Notes: generated by a model from the sequence alone, not told the origin. A DNA stretch of 64,000 nucleotides from Pseudobdellovibrionaceae bacterium (GCA_030158485.1 JAOASS010000019.1:1-64000); one strand, 5' to 3'; shown: positions 9,111 to 17,900, numbered from the stretch's first letter. Program-made: numbers and translations.

Positions 9111-9668
9111 ATGTACGCAATCATTAGAACCGGTGGAAAACAATACACTGTCAAGCCCGGTGATGTTTTGCAAGTTGAAAAACTTGATAAAGAATTAGGA
9201 TCAGAATTTGTAATTAACGAAGTTTTGTTGGTTGGCGGGGACTCCGTTCACACAGGTCAGCCGCTTGTTAAAAACGCAAGTGTAACTGTAGTTGTAACGA
9301 AGCAAGCTAAAACTCGTAAGATCCTAGTTTTCAAAAAGAAGCGAAGACATTCTTACAGAAAATTTGCGACTCACAGACAGCTCTTCACGGAAATATTCGT
9401 AAAATCAATTACTTCTCCAGATGGAACAGTTGGAAAAACTGATTCAACTCCAAATGTAATTGACGTTGACCAAGTTCGCGCAGAAAAAGCGCAAGGACGA
9501 ATGGAAGACCGTATCGCAAGAGTCCAAACTAAAGAACCTGCTGCCAAAAAAGTCGAGACAAAAAAAGCTCCGGCTAAAAAGAAAGTTGCAAAAAAAGCAG
9601 CTCCTAAGAAAGCCGCAGCAAAAACAAAAACGGCAGCTAAGAAAAAGACTGCAAAGAAAACAAAATAA
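9111..9668 (+). CDS. rplU: Ribosomal protein L21 with a long basic tail
   Basis: Residues 1-100 are a complete L21 (MYAIIRTGGKQY, then KKRRHSYRKFATHRQ), the large-subunit protein that contacts 23S rRNA. L21 is normally about 103 residues; this one is 185. Residues 101-140 are a charged linker and 145-185 are almost only Lys, Ala, Pro and Thr (AKKVETKKAPAKKKVAKKAA and similar), like the tail of histone H1. The start has a strong GGAGG. It lies upstream of rpmA as in most bacteria. The tail is in frame with no sign of frameshift and has low complexity; whether it touches rRNA or DNA cannot be told. Confidence 0.95.
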   Translation: MYAIIRTGGKQYTVKPGDVLQVEKLDKELGSEFVINEVLLVGGDSVHTGQPLVKNASVTVVVTKQAKTRKILVFKKKRRHSYRKFATHRQLFTEIFVKSITSPDGTVGKTDSTPNVIDVDQVRAEKAQGRMEDRIARVQTKEPAAKKVETKKAPAKKKVAKKAAPKKAAAKTKTAAKKKTAKKTK

Positions 9669-9732
9669 AGAACTGATTTTAGAAAATTAAGTTACTGAAC
9701 AATTTTAAAAAAGTATTTTTGGAGTGTGATTT

Positions 9733-9993
9733 ATGGCAAGTAAAAAAGCCGGTGGTAGTACCAAGAACGGTCGCGATTCACAAAGTAAACGTTTAGGTGT
9801 TAAACGTTTCGGTGGCCAACAAGTTCTTCCTGGAACAATCATCGTTCGTCAAAGGGGCACTCAGTTTCACGTGGGAAACAATGTGAAAATGGGTAAAGAC
9901 CATACAATTTATTCTATTTTGGAAGGCGTTGTTAAATTTGAACGTTTTTCCAAAGAGAAGTTTAAGATCAGCGTTTATCCAAAATCAGCGTAA
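9733..9993 (+). CDS. rpmA: Ribosomal protein L27
   Basis: An 86-residue large-subunit protein whose N-terminus reaches the peptidyl-transferase centre. The [16 protein letters not shown] start and [21 protein letters not shown] are diagnostic. There is no N-terminal extension of the kind cleaved in Firmicutes, so the mature Ala-Ser-Lys end is directly encoded after Met removal. It follows rplU by 64 bases with a GGAGTG ribosome site, and a strong terminator follows. Confidence 0.97.
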   Translation: MASKKAGGSTKNGRDSQSKRLGVKRFGGQQVLPGTIIVRQRGTQFHVGNNVKMGKDHTIYSILEGVVKFERFSKEKFKISVYPKSA

Positions 9994-10020
9994 GATAAGC
10001 TCTTAAAATTGTAATGGGCA

Positions 10021-10049
10021 GGGGGCCTCGAAAAGGCTCCCTTTTTTTT
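10021..10049 (+). terminator. Rho-independent terminator after rpmA
   Basis: Arms 10021-10028 (GGGGGCCT) and 10034-10041 (AGGCTCCC) pair over 8 bases with one G-U, with a five-base loop and eight Ts directly after. It ends the rplU-rpmA transcript and separates it from obgE. Confidence 0.85.
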
Positions 10050-10147
10050 GGGAATTAATGTTAGTTCTCTAGCTTGTTACATCAAAGTACAAAAATAATT
10101 GTATGGGGCACACCGTTTCTGCCAAGTGGAAACGAAAAGAAGTAAAT

Positions 10148-11176
10148 ATGAGATTCATCGACGAAGTTACAATTACAATCGCATCGGGCCGTGGTGGCGG
10201 TGGTTGTGTCAGTTTTAGAAGAGAAGCCATGGAACCACGCGGTGGTCCGGACGGTGGAGATGGTGGCAAGGGTGGAGACGTTATTCTTAAGTCTTCGAAA
10301 CATTTAAATTCACTGGTCGACTTTAGAAATAACAGAAAGTACGCAGCCAAAAGTGGCCAACAAGGAACAAGTTCTAATTGTGCGGGTCCACAAGGTGCAG
10401 ATTTAATTTTAAATGTACCCGAAGGAACAATTCTAAGGGATTTAACAGGACAAATTATTGTTGATATGACCGATCGTTCCGAACATTTATTACTAAAGGG
10501 CGGTCGAGGCGGAAAAGGAAATCATTTTTTTCGCAATAGCGTGAATCAAGCTCCAGAACATGCTCAGCCCGGAGAACCTGGCCAAGAAATCGAAGTTGTT
10601 TTAGAGTTAAAATTAATAGCAGATGTCGGTATTATTGGATTTCCAAACGCGGGAAAATCGACTCTTATTTCTCGAATTTCTGCAGCAAAACCTAAAATTG
10701 CAGATTATGCATTTACGACTCTTGCACCTAACTTGGGTGTCGTTAAATTTACGGAAGATAAAGTTTTTGTAGTAGCAGATATCCCTGGTCTGGTTAAAGG
10801 CGCACACTTAGGTGTTGGTTTAGGAATTCAATTTCTTAAGCATATTGAAAGAACAAGATTATTTGTTCACTTAGTGGACGCATCTGGTCTGTCGGGCCGA
10901 ACTCCAATCGAAGACTATGATGAAATTAACAATGAACTTCGGATGTACGACGAAAATAACAAAGACAAAGAAGGTTTTTTTGCACTTTCAACCAGGCCAC
11001 AGATTGTTGTTTTAAATAAATCAGACACATTAAGCGAAGAAGAAGTCATTCGCTTGACTCAGCAATTTGAAAAGAAATTAGGCCATAAGCCAATCGTCAT
11101 TTCAGCGGTAAGTGGCAAAAACATAAAAGAACTTATCGTTAAAATTGCCGAGCAACTCTACAAAGAAGAATCGTAA
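10148..11176 (+). CDS. obgE: GTPase ObgE/CgtA
   Basis: A 342-residue ribosome-associated GTPase involved in 50S assembly and stress control. The start is ATG 10148 (MRFIDEV), where the Obg fold begins; the frame extends upstream to 10103 without a family match. The glycine-rich N-terminal Obg domain (SGRGGGGCVSFRREA, GGPDGGDGGKGGDV) is followed by the G domain: G1 GFPNAGKST, G2 with TTLAPNLGVV, G3 DIPGL, G4 NKSD and G5 SAVSG. There is no long C-terminal extension. The order L21-L27-ObgE is widely conserved. Confidence 0.95.
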   Translation: MRFIDEVTITIASGRGGGGCVSFRREAMEPRGGPDGGDGGKGGDVILKSSKHLNSLVDFRNNRKYAAKSGQQGTSSNCAGPQGADLILNVPEGTILRDLTGQIIVDMTDRSEHLLLKGGRGGKGNHFFRNSVNQAPEHAQPGEPGQEIEVVLELKLIADVGIIGFPNAGKSTLISRISAAKPKIADYAFTTLAPNLGVVKFTEDKVFVVADIPGLVKGAHLGVGLGIQFLKHIERTRLFVHLVDASGLSGRTPIEDYDEINNELRMYDENNKDKEGFFALSTRPQIVVLNKSDTLSEEEVIRLTQQFEKKLGHKPIVISAVSGKNIKELIVKIAEQLYKEES

Positions 11177-11189
11177 CAGGAGAAATTAA

Positions 11190-12212
11190 ATGAAAGTTGG
11201 AATTTTTGGTGGAAGTTTTAATCCGCCACATATGGGGCACGTTGCGTGTTTATCAACTGTTCAAAAAAAAGCCGGTCTTGACAAAATCGTTGTGATTCCA
11301 ACTTTTCAAAGCCCACTTAAGACTCAGGTTGAAGGTCCAACTCCTGCACAAAGACTTGAAATGGTGAAGCTTGCGCTACAGGGTTTTGGCACTCAATTCG
11401 AAGTAGATGACCAAGAAATTAAGCGTGGTGGCACAAGTTTTACTATTGAGACTGTCAAAGAATATCGAAAAAAAATTGAAGCTGAAGACCTTTATTTAAT
11501 TGTGGGCGCAGATCACCTAGATCTTTTCAGTAGCTGGAAAGACTATAAAGAGCTTCTTAAAGAATCGAATATCATTTTCACAACACGTCCTGGTTTTGAA
11601 ATTCCAACTTCAAAAGAACAACTACCTGCTTATTTACAAGAAGTTATTTTAGAATACGATTTTAACTTTATGGAACTAACCACTGGAAGAAATATTCAAT
11701 TCGTTAGAATTCCAGACGTTGATATTTCCGCAAGCGATTTGCGAAAAAAAATTAGAACACAGCGACCAGTTGATAAGTTTTTACCACTATCAGTTGAAAG
11801 TTATATTAAAAACAATAGGCTTTATGCGGATCTAAAAGAAAAAATTCAGGATTATCAGAAGTTCACAGAGTTTTGTGCGCACCAGCTCTTTTCTAAAAAA
11901 GCGATTCAGGTTAAGGGATTTGATTTAAGAAGCTTCTCTTCCTTAAGTGAATTTGCGCTTGTGACTTCGGGTACAAGCACAAGGCATGCAACTTCTCTGG
12001 CGGAAAATTTAGTTCAAGCGGTAAAAGACGAATACCGAATTCACCCCCTTAGTTTAGAAGGTTTCGACGAAGGAAGATGGGTTGTCGTTGATTATGGTTC
12101 TTTAATCATTCATATTTTTTATGATTATGTTCGTCAGGAGTACAATATTGAAAAGCTCTGGAGAGACGGTAAGGATTTAAACCTAAAAGACCCGTTTCTT
12201 CAAAAAGCATGA
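11190..12212 (+). CDS. nadD: NadD-RsfS fusion (NaMN adenylyltransferase + ribosome silencing factor)
   Basis: A 340-residue two-domain protein. Residues 1 to about 210 are nicotinate-nucleotide adenylyltransferase: GGSFNPPHMGH (7-17) nucleotide-binding motif and the ISASDLRKKI motif near 180. Residues from about 218 are RsfS/RsfA (DUF143): VKGFDLRSFSSLSEFALV, then GRWVVVDYGSLIIHIFYDYVR, which blocks joining of the 50S and 30S subunits by binding L14. These are usually two neighbouring genes; here they are one frame with no stop between them. It follows obgE by 13 bases and overlaps rlmH by four. Expected roles are NAD synthesis and translation shutdown in starvation. Confidence 0.92.
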   Translation: MKVGIFGGSFNPPHMGHVACLSTVQKKAGLDKIVVIPTFQSPLKTQVEGPTPAQRLEMVKLALQGFGTQFEVDDQEIKRGGTSFTIETVKEYRKKIEAEDLYLIVGADHLDLFSSWKDYKELLKESNIIFTTRPGFEIPTSKEQLPAYLQEVILEYDFNFMELTTGRNIQFVRIPDVDISASDLRKKIRTQRPVDKFLPLSVESYIKNNRLYADLKEKIQDYQKFTEFCAHQLFSKKAIQVKGFDLRSFSSLSEFALVTSGTSTRHATSLAENLVQAVKDEYRIHPLSLEGFDEGRWVVVDYGSLIIHIFYDYVRQEYNIEKLWRDGKDLNLKDPFLQKA

Positions 12213-12679
12213 GTATTCGGTTATTAACCATACAGTCATCTAAAAAATCATGGCTCGAAGAAGCGGGGCGTGAGTTTTCCGAAAAAATTAATCATTTTCA
12301 CAAATTTGAATTAGCCCAATTAAAGTCTTCCAAGAAAAGCCGAGACGACTCGTCGTTCAAGAAAAAAGAAGAAACCGATCTTTTGTTAAAAAATATAAAA
12401 GACGATGACTACGTTGTACTTTTAGATGAAAAAGGTCAGGCGGCTCATTCAAGACAGTTTTCTGAAATGATTCAAAAAATTCAACTATCAGGAACAAAGC
12501 GTATCAATTTTATTATTGGCGGAGCCTTCGGAGTAGACGAAAGTTTAAAAAAGCGGGCGAATAAAATAATTAAAATTTCTGATTTTGTATTGAATCATCA
12601 TGTGGCGCAACTGCTAGTCCTCGAGCAAATTTATCGTGCATTCGCTATTATTCACAATAAGCCCTACCATAACGATTAA
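12209..12679 (+). CDS. rlmH: 23S rRNA m3-pseudouridine-1915 methyltransferase RlmH
   Basis: A 156-residue SPOUT-class SAM methyltransferase acting on pseudouridine 1915 of 23S rRNA on 70S ribosomes. Signatures are VVLLDEKGQAAHSRQFSEM, the knot segment FIIGGAFGVDESLKKRA and the C-terminal IYRAFAIIHNKPYH. The start overlaps the stop of the nadD-rsfS fusion by four bases; the rsfS-rlmH neighbourhood is common in bacteria and supports both calls. Confidence 0.94.
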   Translation: MSIRLLTIQSSKKSWLEEAGREFSEKINHFHKFELAQLKSSKKSRDDSSFKKKEETDLLLKNIKDDDYVVLLDEKGQAAHSRQFSEMIQKIQLSGTKRINFIIGGAFGVDESLKKRANKIIKISDFVLNHHVAQLLVLEQIYRAFAIIHNKPYHND

Positions 12680-12708
12680 GCGGTCTTTGAATTGCTATGA
12701 AAAAGTAA

Positions 12709-13380
12709 ATGTTTTCAAAATTAAGTATAAATCCATTTCCTTTTCGCGCGTGTCTGAATTGCGGATCATGGATGAATCTTCGGATATTTTTTTGTGAACA
12801 ATGCCATACAAGATGCCTTCAGCAGTTTAATCTCGAATATCCCGCAACAATCAAAATCCAAGCTACAGATAGATACCTACAATCAAAAAAAAACCGATCA
12901 AATCAAATTAAAGTTAAAAGTTTGTTTCGATGGCCTCCGGGCAAAAGTGATGTGCTCTCTTCTTTAGTTTTACAAATGAAAGAAGAAAATCAAATCGCAT
13001 GGCTTGTTTGGGCACAGGAATTTATTTTGAAATGGGAAAGCACGATCAATTTAAAAGAAACAATTTTAATTTCATCCGAAAGCGTGAGCGGAAAGACGCA
13101 TGCTCAAAATTGGGGATTGTCTCTGTCCCAAAAACTAGGATATCCCCATATTTGTCCACTCCGCCCTCGATTTCGCACTAAAAGCCAAAAATCTTCCAGT
13201 CGTCTTGAGCGAACCCAAAGAGAGATGGAGCTCTGTGTAGATTTTTCAACACTTCAAAGTAAACGAATCATTTTCGTAGACGACATCGTTACAACAGGAC
13301 AAACGGCCTTGGCTGCGTACTATGCGTTGAATAAACCACGCAATTTTGAAGTTTGGAGCCTTATTTATCGAGAACTTTAG
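12709..13380 (+). CDS. ComF-family phosphoribosyltransferase-like protein
   Basis: A 223-residue protein with an N-terminal four-cysteine zinc finger (C15, C18, C29, C32) and a C-terminal phosphoribosyltransferase fold with the PRPP loop IIFVDDIVTTGQTA. This is the ComF/GntX layout. Members are linked to DNA uptake and recombination, but the substrate is unknown. The middle part (about 60-110) is poorly conserved. It lies 29 bases after rlmH. Confidence 0.85.
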   Translation: MFSKLSINPFPFRACLNCGSWMNLRIFFCEQCHTRCLQQFNLEYPATIKIQATDRYLQSKKNRSNQIKVKSLFRWPPGKSDVLSSLVLQMKEENQIAWLVWAQEFILKWESTINLKETILISSESVSGKTHAQNWGLSLSQKLGYPHICPLRPRFRTKSQKSSSRLERTQREMELCVDFSTLQSKRIIFVDDIVTTGQTALAAYYALNKPRNFEVWSLIYREL

Positions 13381-13428
13381 GTCTTGGCATTGCGAGAACT
13401 CATAGCCTTATGGTAAATTAAGAGCCTC

Positions 13429-14067
13429 ATGAAAATACAGGCACTCATATTTAATCTGATAATAACCTTTTTTTCTCTTGTTCAGGCCGCAGAACCTGAC
13501 CTCAAAAAAGTTTTATCAAAACTTTATAAATCTCCAATGGTGACATTCGAAGTCGAAAAAAAGACTAAATCAGAACTTCTTGGCAATGAAACAGTTTCCC
13601 CTGGAAAAATATATCTCTCGTCTAAAAAATTTCGCTGGGATACGGAAGGAAATGAAAAGTCTAAAATTATTTATGACGGAAAAATCATTTGGACAATTCA
13701 AGATCCGCCCAAAGGTTTTAAGGCGCCACCGCAGATTACTAAAATGAAATTAGATAAAAAATCAGAAGGCCAAGTTTTTTTGAATAATCTTTTTCAAGAA
13801 AATTTTAATTTGCATTTTAAGTTAACTAAAAAAGAAAAAAATGAAAAAATCTGGAGCTTTTATTTAAAACCACTTCAAAAAAACTTGGGCGTTGATGAGC
13901 TTAAAATTAAAGTGGATGTAAAAAATGAAATCAAAGAGATTTCTTATGTCGATGAAATTCAAAATAAAATTTTTATTGCAGTCAATAAAACAACAATTTC
14001 TAAAAAATTGAACTCGAAACTATTTCAGTTTAAACCGCCCAATGGGGCTCAGGTGAATGAATTATGA
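13429..14067 (+). CDS. lolA: Outer-membrane lipoprotein carrier LolA
   Basis: A 212-residue periplasmic chaperone that shuttles lipoproteins from the LolCDE exporter to the outer membrane. It begins with a signal peptide (MKIQALIFNLIITFFSLVQA, then AEP). The LolA fold follows: KSELLGNETVSPGKIYLSS, KFRWDTEG, and KIIYDGKIIWTIQDPP. A second LolA-like gene lies at 62318-63061, next to lolD-like and permease genes, so the roles may be divided. It overlaps rimO by four bases. Confidence 0.85.
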   Translation: MKIQALIFNLIITFFSLVQAAEPDLKKVLSKLYKSPMVTFEVEKKTKSELLGNETVSPGKIYLSSKKFRWDTEGNEKSKIIYDGKIIWTIQDPPKGFKAPPQITKMKLDKKSEGQVFLNNLFQENFNLHFKLTKKEKNEKIWSFYLKPLQKNLGVDELKIKVDVKNEIKEISYVDEIQNKIFIAVNKTTISKKLNSKLFQFKPPNGAQVNEL

Positions 14068-15449
14068 ATAAAACAGATACGGCGACAAGCTCTCAAAACA
14101 AAAAAGTCCACTTTGTTAGTTTAGGTTGTCCGAAGAACCTAGTTGATACGGAAATTATGGTCGGTACTTTGATGGGGCAAGGTTACGAAGTCACAGCAAA
14201 TGAAAGTGAAGCTGACACTGTTATTGTGAATACGTGTGGATTTATTGAAGAGTCCAAAGCTGAATCGATTGAAACGATTTTAAAAATGTCAGAGCTTAAG
14301 AAAGCAGGACAGCTAAAAAAGCTAGTTGTTGCGGGTTGTCTGACCCAGCGATACAAAGATGATCTTGTGGAAGGTTTGCCAGAGGCCGATCTTTTTGTTG
14401 GGTCCGGAGAATTTCAAAATATTGATAAGATTCTCAAAAAATCATATGAAGGCGAAGCTCAAAAAACTTTTTTTAATCTTCCTACATATTTGCAAGAAGA
14501 ATCAACACCCAGAATGAATACGCAGCCTCAGCATCGTGCGTACTTAAAAATTTCTGAAGGTTGTCTTAAGCGTTGTGCTTTTTGTGCGATTCCTTTAATT
14601 CGTGGTAACTTGCAGTCACGGACTATGCAGAATGTAATTAATGAAGCAAAGTTACTTGCCGCGGGTGGCGTTAAGGAACTTATTGTAATCAGTCATGACT
14701 TTACTGATTATGGCTGGGATTTGCGAAAAAAGAATAATGATGCGGTAGAAACGCCTGTTGAACTTTTGCGCGCACTTGCTGAAGTAGAAGGTATTCAGTG
14801 GATTAGACTACTTTATCTTTATCCGGATGGAATAACTCCAGAAATGATTCAGCTTATAAAAAATAACAAAAAATTCTGCCGTTATTTCGACATGCCATTG
14901 CAACATATAAATAATGAAATGTTAAAAAAAATGAATCGCAAAATGACGAAGGAAGAAATTTTATCTGTTCTTAATATGATTAGAACAGAAATTCCTGATG
15001 CGATTATTAGAACTCAGTTTATTGTAGGCTTTCCAGGAGAAACTGAAGAACAATTTGAAGAAATCTTAAAATTTATTTCAGAACAAAGATTCGATCGAGT
15101 CGGATGTTTCAAGTACTCTCCTGAAGAAAATACGCCAGGTGGAAAAATGGAAGACCAATTAGACGAAGAAACTAAAAATCGTCGCTGGGAAGCTTTAATG
15201 GAAGTTCAACAAAATATTTCACGCGAAATGCAGAAGCGTCAAATTGGCGACATTTTAGATGTGATTGTCGAAGGTCTAAGTGAAGAAACGGAGCTTTTGC
15301 TGCAAGGTCGATCTTCACAACAGGCGCCTGATATTGATGGTGTCGTATTAATTAACGACGGCCAAGCTAACATCGGTGATATTGTAAAAGTACGGATCAC
15401 AGACAGTATGGAGTACGATCTGATTGGCGAGATCGTTCCTGCCAACTGA
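14064..15449 (+). CDS. rimO: Ribosomal protein S12 methylthiotransferase RimO
   Basis: A 461-residue radical-SAM enzyme adding a methylthio group to an aspartate of ribosomal protein S12. It has the N-terminal UPF0004 domain with its cluster cysteines (SLGCPKNLVDTE, NTCGFIEESKAES, AGCLTQRY), the radical-SAM CxxxCxxC in EGCLKRCAFC, and a C-terminal TRAM domain (GDILDVIVEGLSEET). SLGCPKN and FIVGFPGETEEQF separate RimO from the tRNA enzyme MiaB. The start overlaps lolA. Confidence 0.95.
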   Translation: MNKTDTATSSQNKKVHFVSLGCPKNLVDTEIMVGTLMGQGYEVTANESEADTVIVNTCGFIEESKAESIETILKMSELKKAGQLKKLVVAGCLTQRYKDDLVEGLPEADLFVGSGEFQNIDKILKKSYEGEAQKTFFNLPTYLQEESTPRMNTQPQHRAYLKISEGCLKRCAFCAIPLIRGNLQSRTMQNVINEAKLLAAGGVKELIVISHDFTDYGWDLRKKNNDAVETPVELLRALAEVEGIQWIRLLYLYPDGITPEMIQLIKNNKKFCRYFDMPLQHINNEMLKKMNRKMTKEEILSVLNMIRTEIPDAIIRTQFIVGFPGETEEQFEEILKFISEQRFDRVGCFKYSPEENTPGGKMEDQLDEETKNRRWEALMEVQQNISREMQKRQIGDILDVIVEGLSEETELLLQGRSSQQAPDIDGVVLINDGQANIGDIVKVRITDSMEYDLIGEIVPAN

Positions 15450-15934
15450 TGTCCGACAAAATTCTACTCGTTATTTTGGAAACAAAAAACTTGCCACGGG
15501 GGTACAAAGCCCTCCAAGACATGACTACTTTAGGATTGGAGCCTCTCGAGTTTTACCCTCATGCAAAAGGCGTTAGGCTTTTATTTAAGGCACCAAGTGA
15601 CTTTTTACAAAAATTACCTGCCGAAGCCAGAGCATTACTAGTTTCAAATCAAATTCTTAAGGCCATATTAAGTCAGAGCGGACTTCGTCTTAAAAAATAC
15701 TTAGTTGTGGTTGAAACGCAAAGTTTTTTTGAGCTCGTAGCATTGGCTCAAAAATTTGAAGAAGTGAGTGCAGAAATATTAGAGCTTCGTGCTTTGCGAT
15801 CAAATCCGGAAATAAATTATGGATTATTTAGTGTCGAAAATAAAGACTTAATCAGAGATGTGGTTGGCTCTTTTGAGCATTCTGTATTAGAAGCCTCAAG
15901 TAAGGCACTTCAGGACTTTTTAGGATTTACTTAA
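15449..15934 (+). CDS. Hypothetical protein downstream of rimO
   Basis: A 161-residue soluble protein with no signal peptide or membrane segment. Its ATG overlaps the rimO stop by one base, so it is probably coexpressed. It looks like an alpha/beta protein: a beta-like start (KILLVILETKNLPRG), a second strand (YLVVVETQSFFELVAL) and a helical C-terminus with several leucine-rich turns. No catalytic motif or family is recognised. A regulatory or binding role is possible but unsupported. Confidence 0.65.
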   Translation: MSDKILLVILETKNLPRGYKALQDMTTLGLEPLEFYPHAKGVRLLFKAPSDFLQKLPAEARALLVSNQILKAILSQSGLRLKKYLVVVETQSFFELVALAQKFEEVSAEILELRALRSNPEINYGLFSVENKDLIRDVVGSFEHSVLEASSKALQDFLGFT

Positions 15935-15958
15935 GCTCATAAGGCTTGATTTTAAATT

Positions 15959-17011
15959 TCAGATACTACAATTTAAGGAAAGTTCTAAAAATTTCTGTTC
16001 CCATTCGAGCGCTCCAAGTTCTTTTGCTGTGACAGAAGCTTTGCGAACATCAATCGACCACTTTCTGTTTTTTCGACAAAGGCTTTGAAAAGAATCATAA
16101 CTTTCCTGCCATTTTTTAATTGATGCCGCAGTCGTCCCCAGGCCCCTTTTGCATTCGTCCGTTTTTGGCGATGCTTCCAGACATTTTTTGTAATGTATGT
16201 AGGCTATACCATAATTTTTTTCTTCTTCTTTTTGCTGCGCAAGCGCAAGTAGTGCGGGCACAGAGCTTGCATTCTCTTTAACGATTTTTTCAAGTAATTC
16301 TGATGCAGCTTTTTTATCTCCGGTTTGCTTTTGAACCTGCGCCAAGTTGAGCATTGAAGTGATATCTTTTTTATTGAGTTCAATAGCGCGCTTACATTGT
16401 TTCATGGCCTGCTCGTTAACGCCATCAAGCATATTAATTTCACAAAGCTTAGCCATGTAAGTCTGCTTTTCTCCGATATTTTGAATTAAATCTTCATATA
16501 ATAGTCGACGCGGCTGTAAAAAACGGACGGGCTTCTTTTGCGATTTAAAGTTTAAATCTTGTCTTTCGTAAAAATCGTCTAGAATTAAATAAGCAGGTTC
16601 GAATTTTGGATTGGACTCAATCGCCGCGCGAAGAGACTCCTGAGCTTTATCAATTATTTTTTTATCTTTACTAATTTCCATATAGGACTTGCCCTGAAAA
16701 GTTAGGAACTCTGCATCCTGAGGATTTTTTGACAATGCAATCTCGCTTGCGCGCAGAATATCTTTAAAACTTTTCTTTTTAACAAGTAATTTCGCAAGCA
16801 GGAGAAGTTCTGGCCTTTCAAGCTTTTCTGAGTTTTTCCATAGATAATCGATGGCTTTTTGATCACCATTTTCTGTTCTCGAAAGGCTTTCTGCTTCTTC
16901 TAAAAGACTTAAGGGAACTTCTGCCGCAATTGCAGGATTGGTTGTGATCCAAAATGAGACGATGAGAAGCAAAAACTTAGATTTGAGTAGTAAATATCCG
17001 ATACGATACAT
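15959..17011 (-). CDS. Exported tetratricopeptide-repeat protein
   Basis: A 350-residue protein with a clear signal peptide (MYRIGYLLLKSKFLLLIVSFW, ending AIAAE). The rest is helical repeats of TPR type, for example LLLAKLLVKKKSFKDILRAS, AESLRAAIESNPKFEPAY-like turns and MLNLAQVQKQTGDKKAASEL. It probably sits in the periplasm as a scaffold for protein complexes. Its start codon (17009-17011) faces the start of the plus-strand prepilin-like gene with only one base between them, so neither gene has its own intergenic promoter there. Confidence 0.8.
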   Translation of the reverse strand: MYRIGYLLLKSKFLLLIVSFWITTNPAIAAEVPLSLLEEAESLSRTENGDQKAIDYLWKNSEKLERPELLLLAKLLVKKKSFKDILRASEIALSKNPQDAEFLTFQGKSYMEISKDKKIIDKAQESLRAAIESNPKFEPAYLILDDFYERQDLNFKSQKKPVRFLQPRRLLYEDLIQNIGEKQTYMAKLCEINMLDGVNEQAMKQCKRAIELNKKDITSMLNLAQVQKQTGDKKAASELLEKIVKENASSVPALLALAQQKEEEKNYGIAYIHYKKCLEASPKTDECKRGLGTTAASIKKWQESYDSFQSLCRKNRKWSIDVRKASVTAKELGALEWEQKFLELSLNCSI

Positions 17012-17012
17012 A

Positions 17013-17900
17013 ATGGACTATTTTCACCGTATTATAAAAAAATCACAACGCTTACGAGACTTTAGGCGATCTCGCCAGTCTGGCTTAGTGATTGAAATCA
17101 AGGGCCAAGCTTTGGTTGAGTACCTTTTAATGGTCGTCGTGATGGTGATATTTGTCGTTGGGCTAGCTTTAGCTTTTTTTGCCCCTCTAGGAGATTTTTT
17201 AGCAAGACTCAATAATACTTACATTCGATGTTTATTGGAAACAGGTGAGTTGCCTAAAGTCGGTACGGATACAGCTGCTGTTTGCGACGCTGAAATTCCG
17301 AAATTTGAGGGAAAAAATTTAGATGGAAGTGTTCGAAATGATAATAATAAAATCGATAACAGGTCTGAAAACGCTCGGGGCGAATCAAGTGCAGATGGAT
17401 CTGGCGCAGTCGAAGATTCATTGGGTGGCAGCAGTTCACCTCGCGGTAGGCAGTCAGCCATGCTCAGAAATAGCTTTCGTTCTAAGCCATCTGCGCGGGC
17501 AGAGGGGGGCGGAAGTAAAACAACGAATATTCCAATTGATGAATTCAATGGTGGCGAAGGATTTGTAAATCCCAATGGAGCCGGTAGATTTGGTGGAAAT
17601 GGTCAGAAAAAAACTAAAAAAGTTGATATATCAGGACTCACTGAATTCGATAGAAAAAAAATTGAACGCGAAAAAGAGAAGAATCGTGCGATTGCAGTCG
17701 ATTCTGAAAGCATTACACAAACTAGAAGTAAAAAATTAATTATTAAGCCGCAGCCTGAAAAAAAACCTCAAGATGACTTGAATGTCCAGACAGATTTTAG
17801 CGCTTATTTTAAAATTTTCTTCTTTATTGTTATAATCCTCTTCATCATAATCTTAATGGGTGGACAGGCGATGCAAATGACGAATAGCTCGGATAATTAA
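17013..17900 (+). CDS. Prepilin-like (TadE/Flp-type) protein with C-terminal membrane segment
   Basis: About 295 residues from ATG 17013; the frame stays open to a TTG at 16938, inside the opposite gene. A basic leader ends at IEIKG, then QALVEYLLMVVVMVIFVVG: this is the G/xxxxEY prepilin-peptidase site with Glu at +5 and Tyr at +6, seen in Flp and TadE pilins. A hydrophobic helix follows. The middle (about 90-240) is Gly/Ser/Asn-rich and charged, and a second membrane helix (FKIFFFIVIILFIIILMGG) ends the protein. Pilins do not normally have a second helix or such a long linker. It may be a tether or minor pseudopilin. Function is inferred only from the leader. Confidence 0.6.
   Translation: MDYFHRIIKKSQRLRDFRRSRQSGLVIEIKGQALVEYLLMVVVMVIFVVGLALAFFAPLGDFLARLNNTYIRCLLETGELPKVGTDTAAVCDAEIPKFEGKNLDGSVRNDNNKIDNRSENARGESSADGSGAVEDSLGGSSSPRGRQSAMLRNSFRSKPSARAEGGGSKTTNIPIDEFNGGEGFVNPNGAGRFGGNGQKKTKKVDISGLTEFDRKKIEREKEKNRAIAVDSESITQTRSKKLIIKPQPEKKPQDDLNVQTDFSAYFKIFFFIVIILFIIILMGGQAMQMTNSSDN

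Noticed and set aside
9543-9665. Short-period repeat that could look like a tandem array or CRISPR
   Set aside because: It is only Lys/Ala codon repetition within the L21 tail with no spacer structure.
9460-9690. Plus-strand frame overlapping the L21 tail
   Set aside because: It is the frame-shifted shadow of a Lys-rich repeat and encodes only Lys/Gln/Arg-rich text; L21 in the correct frame explains the DNA.
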